DNA of 64,000 nucleotides, taken from NCBI RefSeq assembly GCF_012676905.1, contig NZ_CP051428.1, positions 1,231,001-1,295,000 of the forward strand, read 5' to 3'. Both the position numbers and the translations under genes were made by a program. Under the pieces are notes generated by a model. That model saw only the letters and a program-made list of their open reading frames with translations, was not told where the DNA came from and ran no database searches. Below, one piece after another: positions 6,742-15,436 of this stretch; within the stretch, counting starts at the first letter, position 1, and the number at the start of each line of letters is the position of its first letter. The DNA comes from Paenibacillus albicereus. GTDB taxonomy: Bacteria > Bacillota > Bacilli > Paenibacillales > Paenibacillaceae.

Positions 6742-8502
6742 ATGTCCGAGAAACGTCCGGCCACCGAGCCGTCCGTAAACGAATCGACCGCCACTGATGC
6801 GTCCACATCGACCGCCACCGAATCGTCCGTAAACGAATCGACCGCCACCGAGCTGTCCGCGAACAAATCGACCGCCAGAGGGCTCGCCACCGATGCGTCC
6901 ACATCGTCCTCCACCGAGCCGTCCGTGAACAAATCGACCGCCACCGATGCGTCCACATCGACCGCCACCGAATCGTCCGCGAACAAATCGACTGCCAGAG
7001 GGCTCGCAACCGACGCGTCCACATCGTCCGCCACCGAATCGTCCGTAAACGAATCGACCGCCATCAAGCATGCCGCTGGCGGAGCGGCTGCAGCTCCGCC
7101 GGCCCCATCTGCAGCCGAGCAGGCCGCCACCGAGCCGCGGCCCGGCGCGGAAAAGCTGATCGGCGTGCTTGCGTTCACGATGGCGATCTCGTCGATGAGC
7201 GCGATGATGTTCACGATCGTGCTGCCCGAGATGAAAGCGGAATTCGGCCTGACGCTGTCCCAAGTGAGCTGGATGATGACCGGCTACATGCTGATCTACG
7301 CGATCGGGTCGGCCATCTACGGCAAGCTGGCGGATCTGTTCCGCCTCAAGCACCTGCTCACGTTCGGCCTCTCGCTGTTCGTCATCGGCTCCTTCATCGG
7401 CCTCGTCTCCAGCTCTTACGGGGCGGTGCTGGCCGGCCGCCTCATCCAGTCGGCGGGAGCGGCCGTCGTGCCCGCAGCCGCGATGATTATTCCGATCCGC
7501 TACTTCCCGCCGGCCGTCCGCGGCCGCGCGCTCGGGATGACCGCCTCCGCGCTTGCGCTCGGCAACGCCATCGGCCCGATCTTCGCCGCGCTCGTCGTCA
7601 GCATGCTGCACTGGCGCTGGCTGTTCTGCGCACCGCTGCTCGTGCTGCTCACGCTCCCGCTGTTCCGCCGCTATCTCGTCGACGAGCCCGCCAAAGGCGG
7701 CTCGCTCGATCTCGCCGGCGGCCTCCTGCTGGCCGCCTCGAGCGCCTCGCTGCTGCTTGCCCTGACGGAATGGAGCCTTTGGTACGCTGCGGCCGGCATC
7801 GTTCTCGCCCTGCTGCTGGCGCTGCGGCTGCGCACGGCGCGCGAGCCGTTCCTGCGCCCGGCGCTGTTCCGCATCCCCGCCTATCGCCAAGGGCTTCTGC
7901 TGATGATGCTGGCGATGGTTTCGGGCTACGCGCTGCCTTTCCTGACCCCGCAGCTGCTCTCGTCCGTGCATGAGCTTCCTCCCGGCGTGATCGGCTTCGC
8001 GATGGTGCCGGCGGCCGGACTCGCCGCGCTGCTCGGCCGCGCGGCCGGACGTCTCGCGGACCGCAAAGGCAACGCGTACGTCTTTTACGTTGCCGCCAGC
8101 CTGCTGCTGACCTTCTTCGGCCTGATGGCGCTGCTTGCCGGTGCATCGCCTTGGGTCGCCGGAGGGGCGCTCGTGCTCGGCCAGCTCGGCCAGACGATGC
8201 TGCAGATTTCCCTCATGAACTCGGTCTCGCGCACGCTGCCGGCCGATCAGGCGGGTGCCGGGATGGGTCTGGTCTCCCTGCTCAACTTCCTGACCGGTGC
8301 CGCGGCGGGAGCGGTGTTCAGCCGTCTGCTGGACAGCTTCGGCGGCGAATCGGGCAAAGGAGCTTTTCCGGTCTTCGGCTTCATCTATGCGGGGTTGTTC
8401 GTGGTCGTCGCCCTGCTCGCGCTGACGTTCCGCTACCGCTTCAGCCAACGCGGCAAGAGCGGCAGGGAAACGATGCCGCTCCGCGAGTCCATTGATTCAT
8501 GA
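6742..8502 (+). CDS. MFS efflux transporter with Ser/Thr/Ala repeat N-terminus
   Basis: A 586-residue protein. Residues 1-115 are low-complexity repeats of STATDAST, ESSVNESTA and NKSTARGLA type, likely cytosolic. The rest is a multi-span MFS transporter, probably 14 helices of the DHA2 drug:H+ antiporter type: LSQVSWMMTGYMLIYAIGSA, then motif A GKLADLFRLKHLL, and GRLIQSAGAAVVPAA near helix 4-5. AAGGAAAGG lies 10 bases before the ATG at 6742. Pairing with a TetR regulator suggests inducible export of a toxic compound. The repeat tail is unusual for this family and could vary in length between strains. A start inside the tail (after residue 70) cannot be excluded. Confidence 0.85.
   Translation: MSEKRPATEPSVNESTATDASTSTATESSVNESTATELSANKSTARGLATDASTSSSTEPSVNKSTATDASTSTATESSANKSTARGLATDASTSSATESSVNESTAIKHAAGGAAAAPPAPSAAEQAATEPRPGAEKLIGVLAFTMAISSMSAMMFTIVLPEMKAEFGLTLSQVSWMMTGYMLIYAIGSAIYGKLADLFRLKHLLTFGLSLFVIGSFIGLVSSSYGAVLAGRLIQSAGAAVVPAAAMIIPIRYFPPAVRGRALGMTASALALGNAIGPIFAALVVSMLHWRWLFCAPLLVLLTLPLFRRYLVDEPAKGGSLDLAGGLLLAASSASLLLALTEWSLWYAAAGIVLALLLALRLRTAREPFLRPALFRIPAYRQGLLLMMLAMVSGYALPFLTPQLLSSVHELPPGVIGFAMVPAAGLAALLGRAAGRLADRKGNAYVFYVAASLLLTFFGLMALLAGASPWVAGGALVLGQLGQTMLQISLMNSVSRTLPADQAGAGMGLVSLLNFLTGAAAGAVFSRLLDSFGGESGKGAFPVFGFIYAGLFVVVALLALTFRYRFSQRGKSGRETMPLRESIDS
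6776..7062 (+). repeat. In-frame repeats encoding the MFS N-terminal tail
   Basis: Imperfect direct repeats of blocks such as GAATCGACCGCCACCGA, GATGCGTCCACATCG and AACAAATCGACCGCC, arranged as larger units of about 66 and 54 bases. All indels are multiples of three, so the frame stays open. Confidence 0.75.
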
Positions 8503-8563
8503 ACCGCCGGTTCGTCCACATATAGTTACATGATGCGGACGCACAACCGGGAGGCGATGGACG

Positions 8564-9700
8564 ATGAAGCACCGGATCGCGAACCTGCTGCTGGCACTGT
8601 CGCTGGCGGTATCGATCTACGTGGTGGAGGCGAGAGTCGGCAGTCCGGCGCAGGCCGACAGCTTGGCGGACACCGATGCGCCGGCGGTCTCAGCGGTGGA
8701 GCCGAGAAGCGGTGCCGACGGACTCGGAAATAGCCCAGAGGACGGGACCGGGCCAAGCGGCGGCCCGTCCGCCGGAACCGAATCCCCGCCCGAAAGCGGC
8801 ACGGACCAAGTCGCCGTGCCGAGCAACGGCTCAGCGGGGGCTGGAATCGCCGGCAAGCCCGGCGGCGAAGCCACTGCCCAGCCGCAGCCGGCCTCCTCAT
8901 CGGAAAGCCCGGACGCCGGCGGCGTGGCTGCGGCCGGAGCGACCGCTTCAGCCTCCGAGCCGCAGACGAACGCGGCCGGCGAATCGTCCGCGGCGGATCA
9001 AGCCCGCGCCAAGCTGGTGGGCGGCCTGGCCGAAGGCTTTCGCAGCCGCAGCCCCGAGTTCAGGCTGACCTTCCGGGGCGGCCACGAGCAGCTTGTCGAG
9101 CTGATGCCGGACTTGGTGCAGCAAGGCCTTTACCAGGACGACTACACGGCCTATGTGCTGAAATCGTACGCCTACAAGATCCGCTCGGTCTCCGGCACGT
9201 CGACGATCACGATGACCGCCAAGTACCGCGAGACGCCGGAGCAGACCGCCGAGGTCGCCCGCCGCTCCAAGGAGATCGTCGCGGGGCTGATCCGGCCGGG
9301 CATGAGCGACGAGCAGAAGGCAGGCGCGATTCACGACTGGATCGTGCGCCATGTGCGCTATGACGAGTCGCTCACGCGCTACACCGCCTACGAGGCGCTG
9401 GAGCTGCGCTCGGCGGTATGCCAGGGCTATGCGCTGCTTGCCTACCGCATGCTCACCGAAGCAGGGCTCGAGACCCGCATCGTCGAAGGCACGGTCGATA
9501 CCGGCGACCACGCCTGGAACCTGGTGCGCATCGACGGCCGCTGGCATCACATGGACACGACCTGGGATGACCCGCTGCCGGACCGCGGCGACGAGGTCAG
9601 CCGCCGATACTATCTGCTGTCGGACGAGGAGATGCGCCAGGACCATGAGTGGACGAAGCCGTACCCGGAAGCGCCGACGAGCTTCGGGGAAGCCCGGTAG
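8564..9700 (+). CDS. Secreted transglutaminase-like (papain-fold) protein
   Basis: A 378-residue protein with a signal peptide (MKHRIANLLLALSLAVSIYV), a long Gly/Ser/Ala/Pro/Glu linker (about 35-145) and a transglutaminase-like core. The Cys-His-Asp triad is visible as RSAVCQGYALLAYRML, DTGDHAWNLVRIDG and WHHMDTTWDDP. Bacterial members act as proteases or protein-modifying enzymes outside the cell; the substrate is unknown. GGGAGG lies about 9 bases upstream of the ATG at 8564. A strong terminator follows, so it is a single-gene unit. The linker suggests a surface-displayed or cell-wall-spanning stalk. Confidence 0.85.
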   Translation: MKHRIANLLLALSLAVSIYVVEARVGSPAQADSLADTDAPAVSAVEPRSGADGLGNSPEDGTGPSGGPSAGTESPPESGTDQVAVPSNGSAGAGIAGKPGGEATAQPQPASSSESPDAGGVAAAGATASASEPQTNAAGESSAADQARAKLVGGLAEGFRSRSPEFRLTFRGGHEQLVELMPDLVQQGLYQDDYTAYVLKSYAYKIRSVSGTSTITMTAKYRETPEQTAEVARRSKEIVAGLIRPGMSDEQKAGAIHDWIVRHVRYDESLTRYTAYEALELRSAVCQGYALLAYRMLTEAGLETRIVEGTVDTGDHAWNLVRIDGRWHHMDTTWDDPLPDRGDEVSRRYYLLSDEEMRQDHEWTKPYPEAPTSFGEAR

Positions 9701-9719
9701 CTCCGGGACATGAACCGCC

Positions 9720-9764
9720 AAAAGGGGACGAAGCCGGACAGATGCCCGGCTTCGTCCCCTTTTG
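9720..9764. terminator. Bidirectional terminator
   Basis: A long perfect stem: AAAAGGGGACGAAGCCGG pairs with its complement, which ends in CCCCTTTT. It has A/T runs on both sides and sits between the convergent genes ending at 9700 (+) and 9768 (-). Confidence 0.9.
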
Positions 9765-9767
9765 CGC

Positions 9768-10172
9768 TTATCGCTCCAGCTCCATGTTCAAACACTCCAC
9801 TGCGCTGCGAAGCGCTTTTTGCCGCCGTTCCGTCAACGTATGCGAAGAAGTGCCGGGCTTCAGCCGGGGCTGAGCCTTCTCGATCTTGGCGATGACGGCC
9901 TGGAGCGCCGACAGGGCGTCTTCCAGCTCGGCCTTGGTATGGCCGGCGGCCGACGCTTGTTCCGCCTGCGCCTCCGCGTCAGGCGCAGGCTCGGCTTGCC
10001 GCGCTCTGGCAATCAGATCGAGCGCGATGCGATAGGCGTTGATCTCGCGCGATATCGCGGCCTCCGAAGAGGAGCCTCTTTTCAGCTTCTCGCGCGCCTT
10101 TTCGCTTTTCGATAGGACGGAAGCGAGGGCGCGCATCGCCTCATCGCCTTCGTGCGCGTCAAGCCGGAGCAT
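9768..10172 (-). CDS. Small helical protein of unknown function
   Basis: A 134-residue, highly charged, Ala/Glu/Lys-rich protein with no membrane segment. It probably forms two or three long helices (MRALASVLSKSEKAREKLKR, ELEDALSALQAVIAKIEKAQ), with a low-complexity middle (about 60-80). I do not recognise the family. It starts 6 bases after the stop of the cvfC-like gene and has GGAG upstream, so the two are co-transcribed and could be functionally linked. It ends at a bidirectional terminator. Confidence 0.7.
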   Translation of the reverse strand: MLRLDAHEGDEAMRALASVLSKSEKAREKLKRGSSSEAAISREINAYRIALDLIARARQAEPAPDAEAQAEQASAAGHTKAELEDALSALQAVIAKIEKAQPRLKPGTSSHTLTERRQKALRSAVECLNMELER

Positions 10173-10178
10173 GTCGGC

Positions 10179-11342
10179 TCAGCTCCGTTCGGCTTCGCCG
10201 GTCTCCCGGCGGCGCGCCGCCGTCATCTGCTGCCAGACGGAGCCGGCGGCTTCCTCGCCGCGCTGGATGCGCTCGAGCGCCATTTGAGCCTGCAGCCGGA
10301 TCTCGAACTCGCTGTCCTCGGCGGCCTGCTGCAGCGCCTCCAGCGCGCTGTCGTCGCCGACCTCGTACAGGAAGCGCGCCGCCCGCCAGCGGACGAGCTT
10401 GTTGCGATCGCCGAGCGCGGTTATCATCGCGCCAGTCGCGGCGGGATCGCCGAGATCGGACAGCGTGTCGCCGGCCGTGCGGCGCACCGAAGCCGACTTG
10501 TCGGCGAGCGCCTGGATGAGCAGCGGCAGCGCCTGCGGATGCTCCCGCAGGTCGCCGAGATACACGACGGCGAGACGGCGGATGCTGGCGTTGTCGTCGG
10601 CAAGCGCCCGCTCCAGCAGCGGCAGCGCGGATTCGTCGACGGCGAGCCGGTCGAGCGCGGCGTAGCGGCTCTGCCAGTCCTCGGCGGCCAGCAGCGGCTC
10701 CGCTTCGGCGGCGGTCAGCGGCGCGGGCCGCACGGCTGGCGCGGCAGCGGACTGCTCGCCCGGACCGGCCGCCAGCGACGCCTCCACAAGCGCATCGAGC
10801 CGCTCCTCCGCATAGGATGCCTCGAGCTCGCGCACGATCTCGGCGGCGATCTCTTCCGGATCGCCGTAGCGCACGCCGAACTCCTCGAGCTTGCGCTCGC
10901 GGATCATCGACGATCCGGCCGCGCGGGTGACCGCATCCGTGAACGCCTGCGGCAGCGCGGCGCGCGTCTCGCCGTCGCCCATGCGCACGCGCACCTGGAT
11001 CGGGATGCCGCGGAACATCTGGACGAGCACATGCGCCTCGCCGAAACCGCTTGCCGGGTCGGATGCGGCGGCGGCTCCGCCGTCCTCCGCCTGCAGGATG
11101 CGCCTCGCTTCCGCGAGGATCGCGGCCCAGTCGGCGCTCGGCTTGCGGTCGAGCGCGATGAAGTCCGCCGTGCGGAACAGGCTGCGCACGCCCGCGATGG
11201 CGAGCAGGCTGCGCAGCGGCTCCGGCGCGGCATCCGGCTCGGCCGGCACATACGTATGGCGATGCCCTCGGGGCAGCGTCTCGTCGACGTTCAGCTTCAT
11301 CGAGTTCGGACTCGGAGTCGGTTCGATGGAGATCAAGTTCAT
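10179..11342 (-). CDS. cvfC: CvfC-like protein (Nfu N-domain plus HEAT repeats)
   Basis: A 387-residue protein. The N-terminus (about 1-90: MNLISIEPTPSPNSMKLNVD, then LFRTADFIALDRKPSADWAAI) is a scaffold protein Nfu/NifU N-terminal domain. The C-terminal half (about 200-370) is built of HEAT/PBS-lyase repeats (LLERALADDNASIRRLAVVY, LIQALADKSASVRRTAGD). The combination is that of conserved virulence factor C of Staphylococcus aureus and its Bacillus relatives, which affects virulence gene expression and has no known enzymatic activity. Length matches the family. It is the first gene of a two-gene minus-strand operon. Confidence 0.82.
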   Translation of the reverse strand: MNLISIEPTPSPNSMKLNVDETLPRGHRHTYVPAEPDAAPEPLRSLLAIAGVRSLFRTADFIALDRKPSADWAAILAEARRILQAEDGGAAAASDPASGFGEAHVLVQMFRGIPIQVRVRMGDGETRAALPQAFTDAVTRAAGSSMIRERKLEEFGVRYGDPEEIAAEIVRELEASYAEERLDALVEASLAAGPGEQSAAAPAVRPAPLTAAEAEPLLAAEDWQSRYAALDRLAVDESALPLLERALADDNASIRRLAVVYLGDLREHPQALPLLIQALADKSASVRRTAGDTLSDLGDPAATGAMITALGDRNKLVRWRAARFLYEVGDDSALEALQQAAEDSEFEIRLQAQMALERIQRGEEAAGSVWQQMTAARRRETGEAERS

Positions 11343-11614
11343 TTTTCGTTCCTCCCGCCTCAGGGTAAGTAAACAGCAAGCTCTGTCCTCCTAGTGTAGC
11401 GCATTCGCCTGCGCGATGCGAACCGATGCGAACCGGCAGGCAGCGGGGAGCGGGAGCGGCGAAAGCCCATTCGGACGCGCGAACGGGAAGCCTCGCCGTC
11501 CGGCGGCTGCCGCGGATGCGCCGACTGCGTTGCATTCGCCCTGCGCGAACGGTATCTTTAGGGGGCAGAAACTTGACCGACCGACTTTCCGCAGCCGGCG
11601 AAAGGGTGACCAAG

Positions 11615-12727
11615 ATGGCCAAGTCCAAATTCGGCAACATGGATCCTGTCTCGACGCAAAAAACATCCAAGCACTTCAAGCGCTGGAGGCAGGAAAAAAT
11701 CTGGAATCGGCAAGACCGGGACTATTCGTTCTGCGTCCCGAACAGTCCGCCGGACCTGGAGTTCCTTCATTATAACCGCAGCAAGCCGTCCATGACCTGG
11801 ATCGGCCACTCGACGTTCCTGCTGCAGCTGGCGGGCGTCAACATCGTCACCGACCCCGTCTGGGCGGGCAAGATGGCGTTCCAGCGCAGGCTGGCGCCGC
11901 CAGGCGTGCCGCTCGAGGCGATGCCGCCGGTCGATCTGGTGCTTGTCTCGCATTCTCATTACGATCATCTGCACATGGCTTCGCTGCGCCGCCTCGGCGG
12001 CTCCAAGACGATTCTCGTGCCGGCTGGCCTCGGGGCCAAGCTCAAGACGAAGGGCTTTCCGCGCGTGCATGAGCTGCACTGGTGGGAAAGCTTCCACTTC
12101 CGCGGCCTCAAGCTGACGTTCGTGCCGAGCCAGCATTGGACCCGGCGCAATCCGTGGGACATGAACGCCTCCCACTGGGGCGGCTGGGTGATTCAGCCGG
12201 AGCACGGGCTCGACCACGAGCCGGGCGAAGGCACGCTCGGCGGCGCCAGCTCGCATCCGCCGCGGCCGCATGATGCCGGCGCGCCCGCAGGCTCGGAGGA
12301 CGGATCAGCCGGCGACGGCGCTCCCGCAGCCGACCCCGGGCCGTTCGATCCCTTCCATCCGGATGCCGAGCGGCCTCGGGCGGGCCTGTACCCGACGGTC
12401 TATTTCGCGGGAGACAGCGGCTATTTCCGCGGCTTCGCCGACATCGGCCGCAAGTTCCGCATCGATGTGGCGATGCTGCCGATCGGCGCGTACGATCCGG
12501 AGGAGTTCATGGGGCCGCAGCATACGACGCCGGAGCAGGCGCTGCAGGCGTTCCGCGACACGCGGGCGCGGCTGTTCGTGCCGATGCACTACGGCGCGTT
12601 CAAGCTCGCCGACGACACGCCGCAGGAGGCGCTGGAGCGGCTCGAGAACGCCCGCCGTCAGGCGGGGCTGGAGGCGGACCGCATCGTGCTGCTTCCGCAC
12701 GGGGAGACCTGGCGGATGAACGGTTGA
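11615..12727 (+). CDS. Metallo-beta-lactamase-fold hydrolase (NAPE-PLD/UlaG-like)
   Basis: A 370-residue protein. The zinc motif HSHYDHLH follows LVLVSH, a fold-typical GDSGYF motif lies in YFAGDSGYFRGF, and the final histidine is in FVPMHYGAF. The order WIGHSTFLLQLAGVNIVTDP, then HSHYDH, then PSQHWTRR is that of the NAPE-phospholipase D / UlaG-like branch, so a phosphodiester or lactone substrate is plausible. A 45-residue Gly/Ala/Pro/Asp-rich insertion (about 210-255) interrupts the catalytic domain and looks species-specific. I chose the ATG at 11615 because AAAGGGTG precedes it and the family N-terminus begins there. Confidence 0.85.
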   Translation: MAKSKFGNMDPVSTQKTSKHFKRWRQEKIWNRQDRDYSFCVPNSPPDLEFLHYNRSKPSMTWIGHSTFLLQLAGVNIVTDPVWAGKMAFQRRLAPPGVPLEAMPPVDLVLVSHSHYDHLHMASLRRLGGSKTILVPAGLGAKLKTKGFPRVHELHWWESFHFRGLKLTFVPSQHWTRRNPWDMNASHWGGWVIQPEHGLDHEPGEGTLGGASSHPPRPHDAGAPAGSEDGSAGDGAPAADPGPFDPFHPDAERPRAGLYPTVYFAGDSGYFRGFADIGRKFRIDVAMLPIGAYDPEEFMGPQHTTPEQALQAFRDTRARLFVPMHYGAFKLADDTPQEALERLENARRQAGLEADRIVLLPHGETWRMNG

Positions 12728-12831
12728 CGCCAAGATCGCACAAGGACGCGCCACAACGCAGCCTCGAATGCCTAGGCGCAGAGTGGTATACTGAAGGCGA
12801 TTTGTTCAATCGACAGGAGGACTCAGCTACC

Positions 12832-13899
12832 ATGACCCATTCCCCGCTCCGCATCGGCATCATCGGCGCCGGCGCGATCGGCAACGTGCATATGGATACG
12901 ATCAAGAACATCCCGGAAGCGACGGTCGCGGCCGTGACCGACGCGTTCCTGCCGCTGGCGCAGCAGCGTGCTGACGAGCACGGCATCCCGACCGTGCACG
13001 AGAGCCCGCAGCATCTGCTCGAGGACGCAGGCATCGACGCCGTCGTCATCTGCGTGCCCAACCAGTTTCACGCCGGCCTGGCGATCGAGGCGCTCCGTCA
13101 GGGCAAGCATGTGCTGCTCGAAAAGCCGATGGCGATCAGCCTGCCGGACGCGCGCGCCATTCTCGACGCGAAGCTTGCCTCGGGCAAGACGCTCATGGTC
13201 GCGCACCAGATGCGCTTCCTCGGCCTCAGCCGCGCGATCAAGGACATGATCGACGGCGGCAAGCTCGGCCGTATCTACAACGCCAAGACCGGCTGGTGGC
13301 GCAAGAAGGGCATTCCCGGCTGGGGCTCCTGGTTCACGCGCAAGGACATGGCCGGCGGCGGCCCACTGATCGATATCGGCGTGCATATGCTCGACCTGTC
13401 GCTTTACATGATGGGCAACCCGCGCCCGGTCAGCGTCTTCGGCACGACCTACGCCGAGTTCGGCCCGCAGCGCAAGGGCATCGGCAACTGGGGCACGCCC
13501 AACTGGGACGGCTACTATGACGTCGAGGATCTGGCGACGGCCCTCATCAAGATGGACAACGGCGCGACGCTCACGCTCGAAGTGAGCTGGGCGGCGCATA
13601 GCGCCGGGATGGGCGAGAACCCGTTCATCCATCTGATGGGCACGGAAGGCGGCGCGAGCTACTCCGGCAGCACGGGCACTTACGTCACCCACGACGAGCA
13701 AGGCGTGGTCGAGCAGGATATCGCTCCGCTCGAGGGCGAAGAGGACCGCGTGCTCATGTTCCGCCATTTCATCGAATGCGTGCAGACCGGACGCGAGCCG
13801 ATCAGCTCGGCTCTGACCGGCTACACCGTCAACCGCGTCCTCGACGCGATCTATGAATCGTCCCGCACGGGCAGCGAAGTCAAGCTGAGCTGGACCTGA
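12832..13899 (+). CDS. Gfo/Idh/MocA-family NAD(P)-dependent oxidoreductase
   Basis: A 355-residue protein. The Rossmann motif GIIGAGAIGNVH is near residue 8. The catalytic lysine is in LLEKPMAIS near residue 100, and the C-terminal alpha/beta domain carries GGGPLIDIGVHMLDL with the conserved Asp/His. Members oxidise or reduce sugars, inositols and related polyols; the substrate cannot be told. CAGGAGG lies 11 bases before the ATG at 12832, and a TATACT box near 12787 could be its -10. It is followed by a repeat-rich spacer and terminator, so it appears monocistronic. Confidence 0.87.
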   Translation: MTHSPLRIGIIGAGAIGNVHMDTIKNIPEATVAAVTDAFLPLAQQRADEHGIPTVHESPQHLLEDAGIDAVVICVPNQFHAGLAIEALRQGKHVLLEKPMAISLPDARAILDAKLASGKTLMVAHQMRFLGLSRAIKDMIDGGKLGRIYNAKTGWWRKKGIPGWGSWFTRKDMAGGGPLIDIGVHMLDLSLYMMGNPRPVSVFGTTYAEFGPQRKGIGNWGTPNWDGYYDVEDLATALIKMDNGATLTLEVSWAAHSAGMGENPFIHLMGTEGGASYSGSTGTYVTHDEQGVVEQDIAPLEGEEDRVLMFRHFIECVQTGREPISSALTGYTVNRVLDAIYESSRTGSEVKLSWT

Positions 13900-13900
13900 C

Positions 13901-14075
13901 GCGAAAGCGTCCCACGGCGATGAGGAGCGGTGCTCGCCGGAGCGGTCGCGAGAGCGTCCCACGGCGATGAGGGGCGAGTGCGCGCCCGGAGCGGTCGCGA
14001 GAGCGTCCCACGGCGGCCGAGGGGCGAGTGCTCGCCCAGAGCATGCGCGGACGCGAGAGCGCCCCTGGCGTGCCA
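13901..14075. repeat. GC-rich tandem repeats of about 47-56 bp (four copies)
   Basis: GCGAAAGCGTCCC or GCGAGAGCGTCCC recurs at 13901, 13948 and 13997, with a degenerate copy at 14053. Each is followed by CGGCGATGAGG and GCGAGTGCTCGCC-like palindromes. It fills most of the spacer between 13899 and 14273. Confidence 0.75.
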
Positions 14076-14196
14076 GCCTAGGCGGCGATGGGACGGCTCT
14101 GCCGGGCGGACGCTGGCGCGTCCCTCCGGCATGCGCGCCAGGCGCAGCCGGATCGGATGCAGGTCCGTCCGTTCCGAAAGCAAGCGCGGCATGACA

Positions 14197-14230
14197 GGCG
14201 GCGGCTATGGAGCCGCCGCCTTTTGCTTTT
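14197..14230 (+). terminator. Rho-independent terminator
   Basis: GGCGGCGGCT and AGCCGCCGCC pair around a short loop and are followed by TTTTGCTTTT. It separates the oxidoreductase from the Dabb-SDR operon. Confidence 0.85.
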
Positions 14231-14273
14231 CAAACCAGCGTTGAGTCTAGGCAAACGGAGAGGGGACAGGGCA

Positions 14274-14618
14274 ATGGAGCAGCGGCAAGGCCGGATTCGG
14301 CATATGGTGATCTTTGATTTGGCGCGTGAAGAGGGCTCGGTCGAGGAGACGGCGTTTCTGAGGGACGGGGAGCGCATCCTGACCTCGATTCCGGTCGTTC
14401 GGGCATTCGGAGCCTTCCGCCAGACGAGCGCGAAAAACGACTACCGCCTCGGCTTCAGCATGGAATTCGACAGCCGGGCCGACTACGAGGCGTACAACGC
14501 CCATCCGGCGCATGTGTCGTTCGTGGAGGAGCGGTGGCAGAAGGAAGTGAGCCGCTTCCTCGAGATCGACTTCGATCTGGACGGGGCGACCGCCCCAAGA
14601 GAGGGGGCCGGGCAATGA
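14274..14618 (+). CDS. Dabb (stress-responsive A/B barrel) domain protein
   Basis: A 114-residue protein matching the Dabb fold: RHMVIFDLA at the start, VRAFGAFRQTSAKNDYRLGF in the middle and the family-typical YEAYNAHPAHVSFVEE near residue 80. Dabb proteins are small dimeric alpha+beta barrels, some of them enzymes in polyketide or aromatic metabolism, many of unknown role. GGAGAGG lies 9-10 bases before the ATG at 14274. The stop overlaps the SDR start, so the two proteins probably act on the same compound. Confidence 0.85.
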   Translation: MEQRQGRIRHMVIFDLAREEGSVEETAFLRDGERILTSIPVVRAFGAFRQTSAKNDYRLGFSMEFDSRADYEAYNAHPAHVSFVEERWQKEVSRFLEIDFDLDGATAPREGAGQ

Positions 14619-15436
14619 GCGCCCCATACGAGCCGCTGACGGGAGCCGGCGGAGCAGCCGAAGCGGGCGGCATCCGGCTCGACTTGTCGGGCCATGTCGC
14701 GCTCGTGACCGGATCGACGGGCCAGCTCGGGCGAGTCATCGCCCGCACGCTGGCGCAGGCGGGAGCCGACATCGTGCTGCACTATCACGGCAACGAGGCC
14801 AAGGCGAAAGAGCTGCACGCCGAGCTGGCCGCTCTCGGACGCAGCATCATGATCGCCCAAGCGGATGTCACGAAGCTGGACTCCGTGCAGGCGATGCGCG
14901 CCGCCGCCGTCGCCTCCGGCATGAGGCCGGTCGACATCGTCGTCGCCAACGCGGTCGTCCAGTACGGCTGGACGTCCGTGCTGGAGCAGCCGGTGGAGGA
15001 TTATGTCAGCCAGTTCGAGTCGTGCGTGCTGCAGAGCGTGCATCTGGCCAAAGCCTTCGTCCCCGCGATGAAGCAAGGCGGCTGGGGCAGGATGATCGGC
15101 ATCAACACGGAGTGCGCGATGCAGAACTTTCCGACGCAGTCGGCCTATGTCGCGGGCAAGCGCGGCATGGACGGCGTCTACCGCGTGCTCGCCAAGGAAG
15201 TCGGAGCGGACGGCATCACCGTCAACCAGGTCGCTCCGGGCTGGACGATCAGCGAGCGCGACCGCGAGAACGGCACCGAGCGCAGCGAAGGCTACGAGAG
15301 CACCGTCCCCTTGCGCCGCCGCGGCACGGACCAGGAGATCGCCCATGCGGTCGCTTTCCTCGCCTCGGACCTCGCCTCGTTCATCACCGGCGCCTACCTC
15401 CCGGTGAACGGCGGCAACGTGATGCCGGCGATATAG
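14615..15436 (+). CDS. Short-chain dehydrogenase/reductase with Thr in place of catalytic Ser
   Basis: A 273-residue protein. The cofactor motif TGSTGQLG is at 32-39, the structural Asn at N112 and the catalytic pair Y178-K182 (YVAGK). The residue 13 before the Tyr, normally Ser, is T165 (GINTECAMQ), which is uncommon though Thr can retain partial activity in some SDRs. The C-terminal VNGGNVMPA ending is typical. It overlaps the Dabb gene (ATGA). The first 25 residues are a Gly/Ala-rich extension. The substrate is unknown. Confidence 0.87.
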   Translation: MSAPYEPLTGAGGAAEAGGIRLDLSGHVALVTGSTGQLGRVIARTLAQAGADIVLHYHGNEAKAKELHAELAALGRSIMIAQADVTKLDSVQAMRAAAVASGMRPVDIVVANAVVQYGWTSVLEQPVEDYVSQFESCVLQSVHLAKAFVPAMKQGGWGRMIGINTECAMQNFPTQSAYVAGKRGMDGVYRVLAKEVGADGITVNQVAPGWTISERDRENGTERSEGYESTVPLRRRGTDQEIAHAVAFLASDLASFITGAYLPVNGGNVMPAI

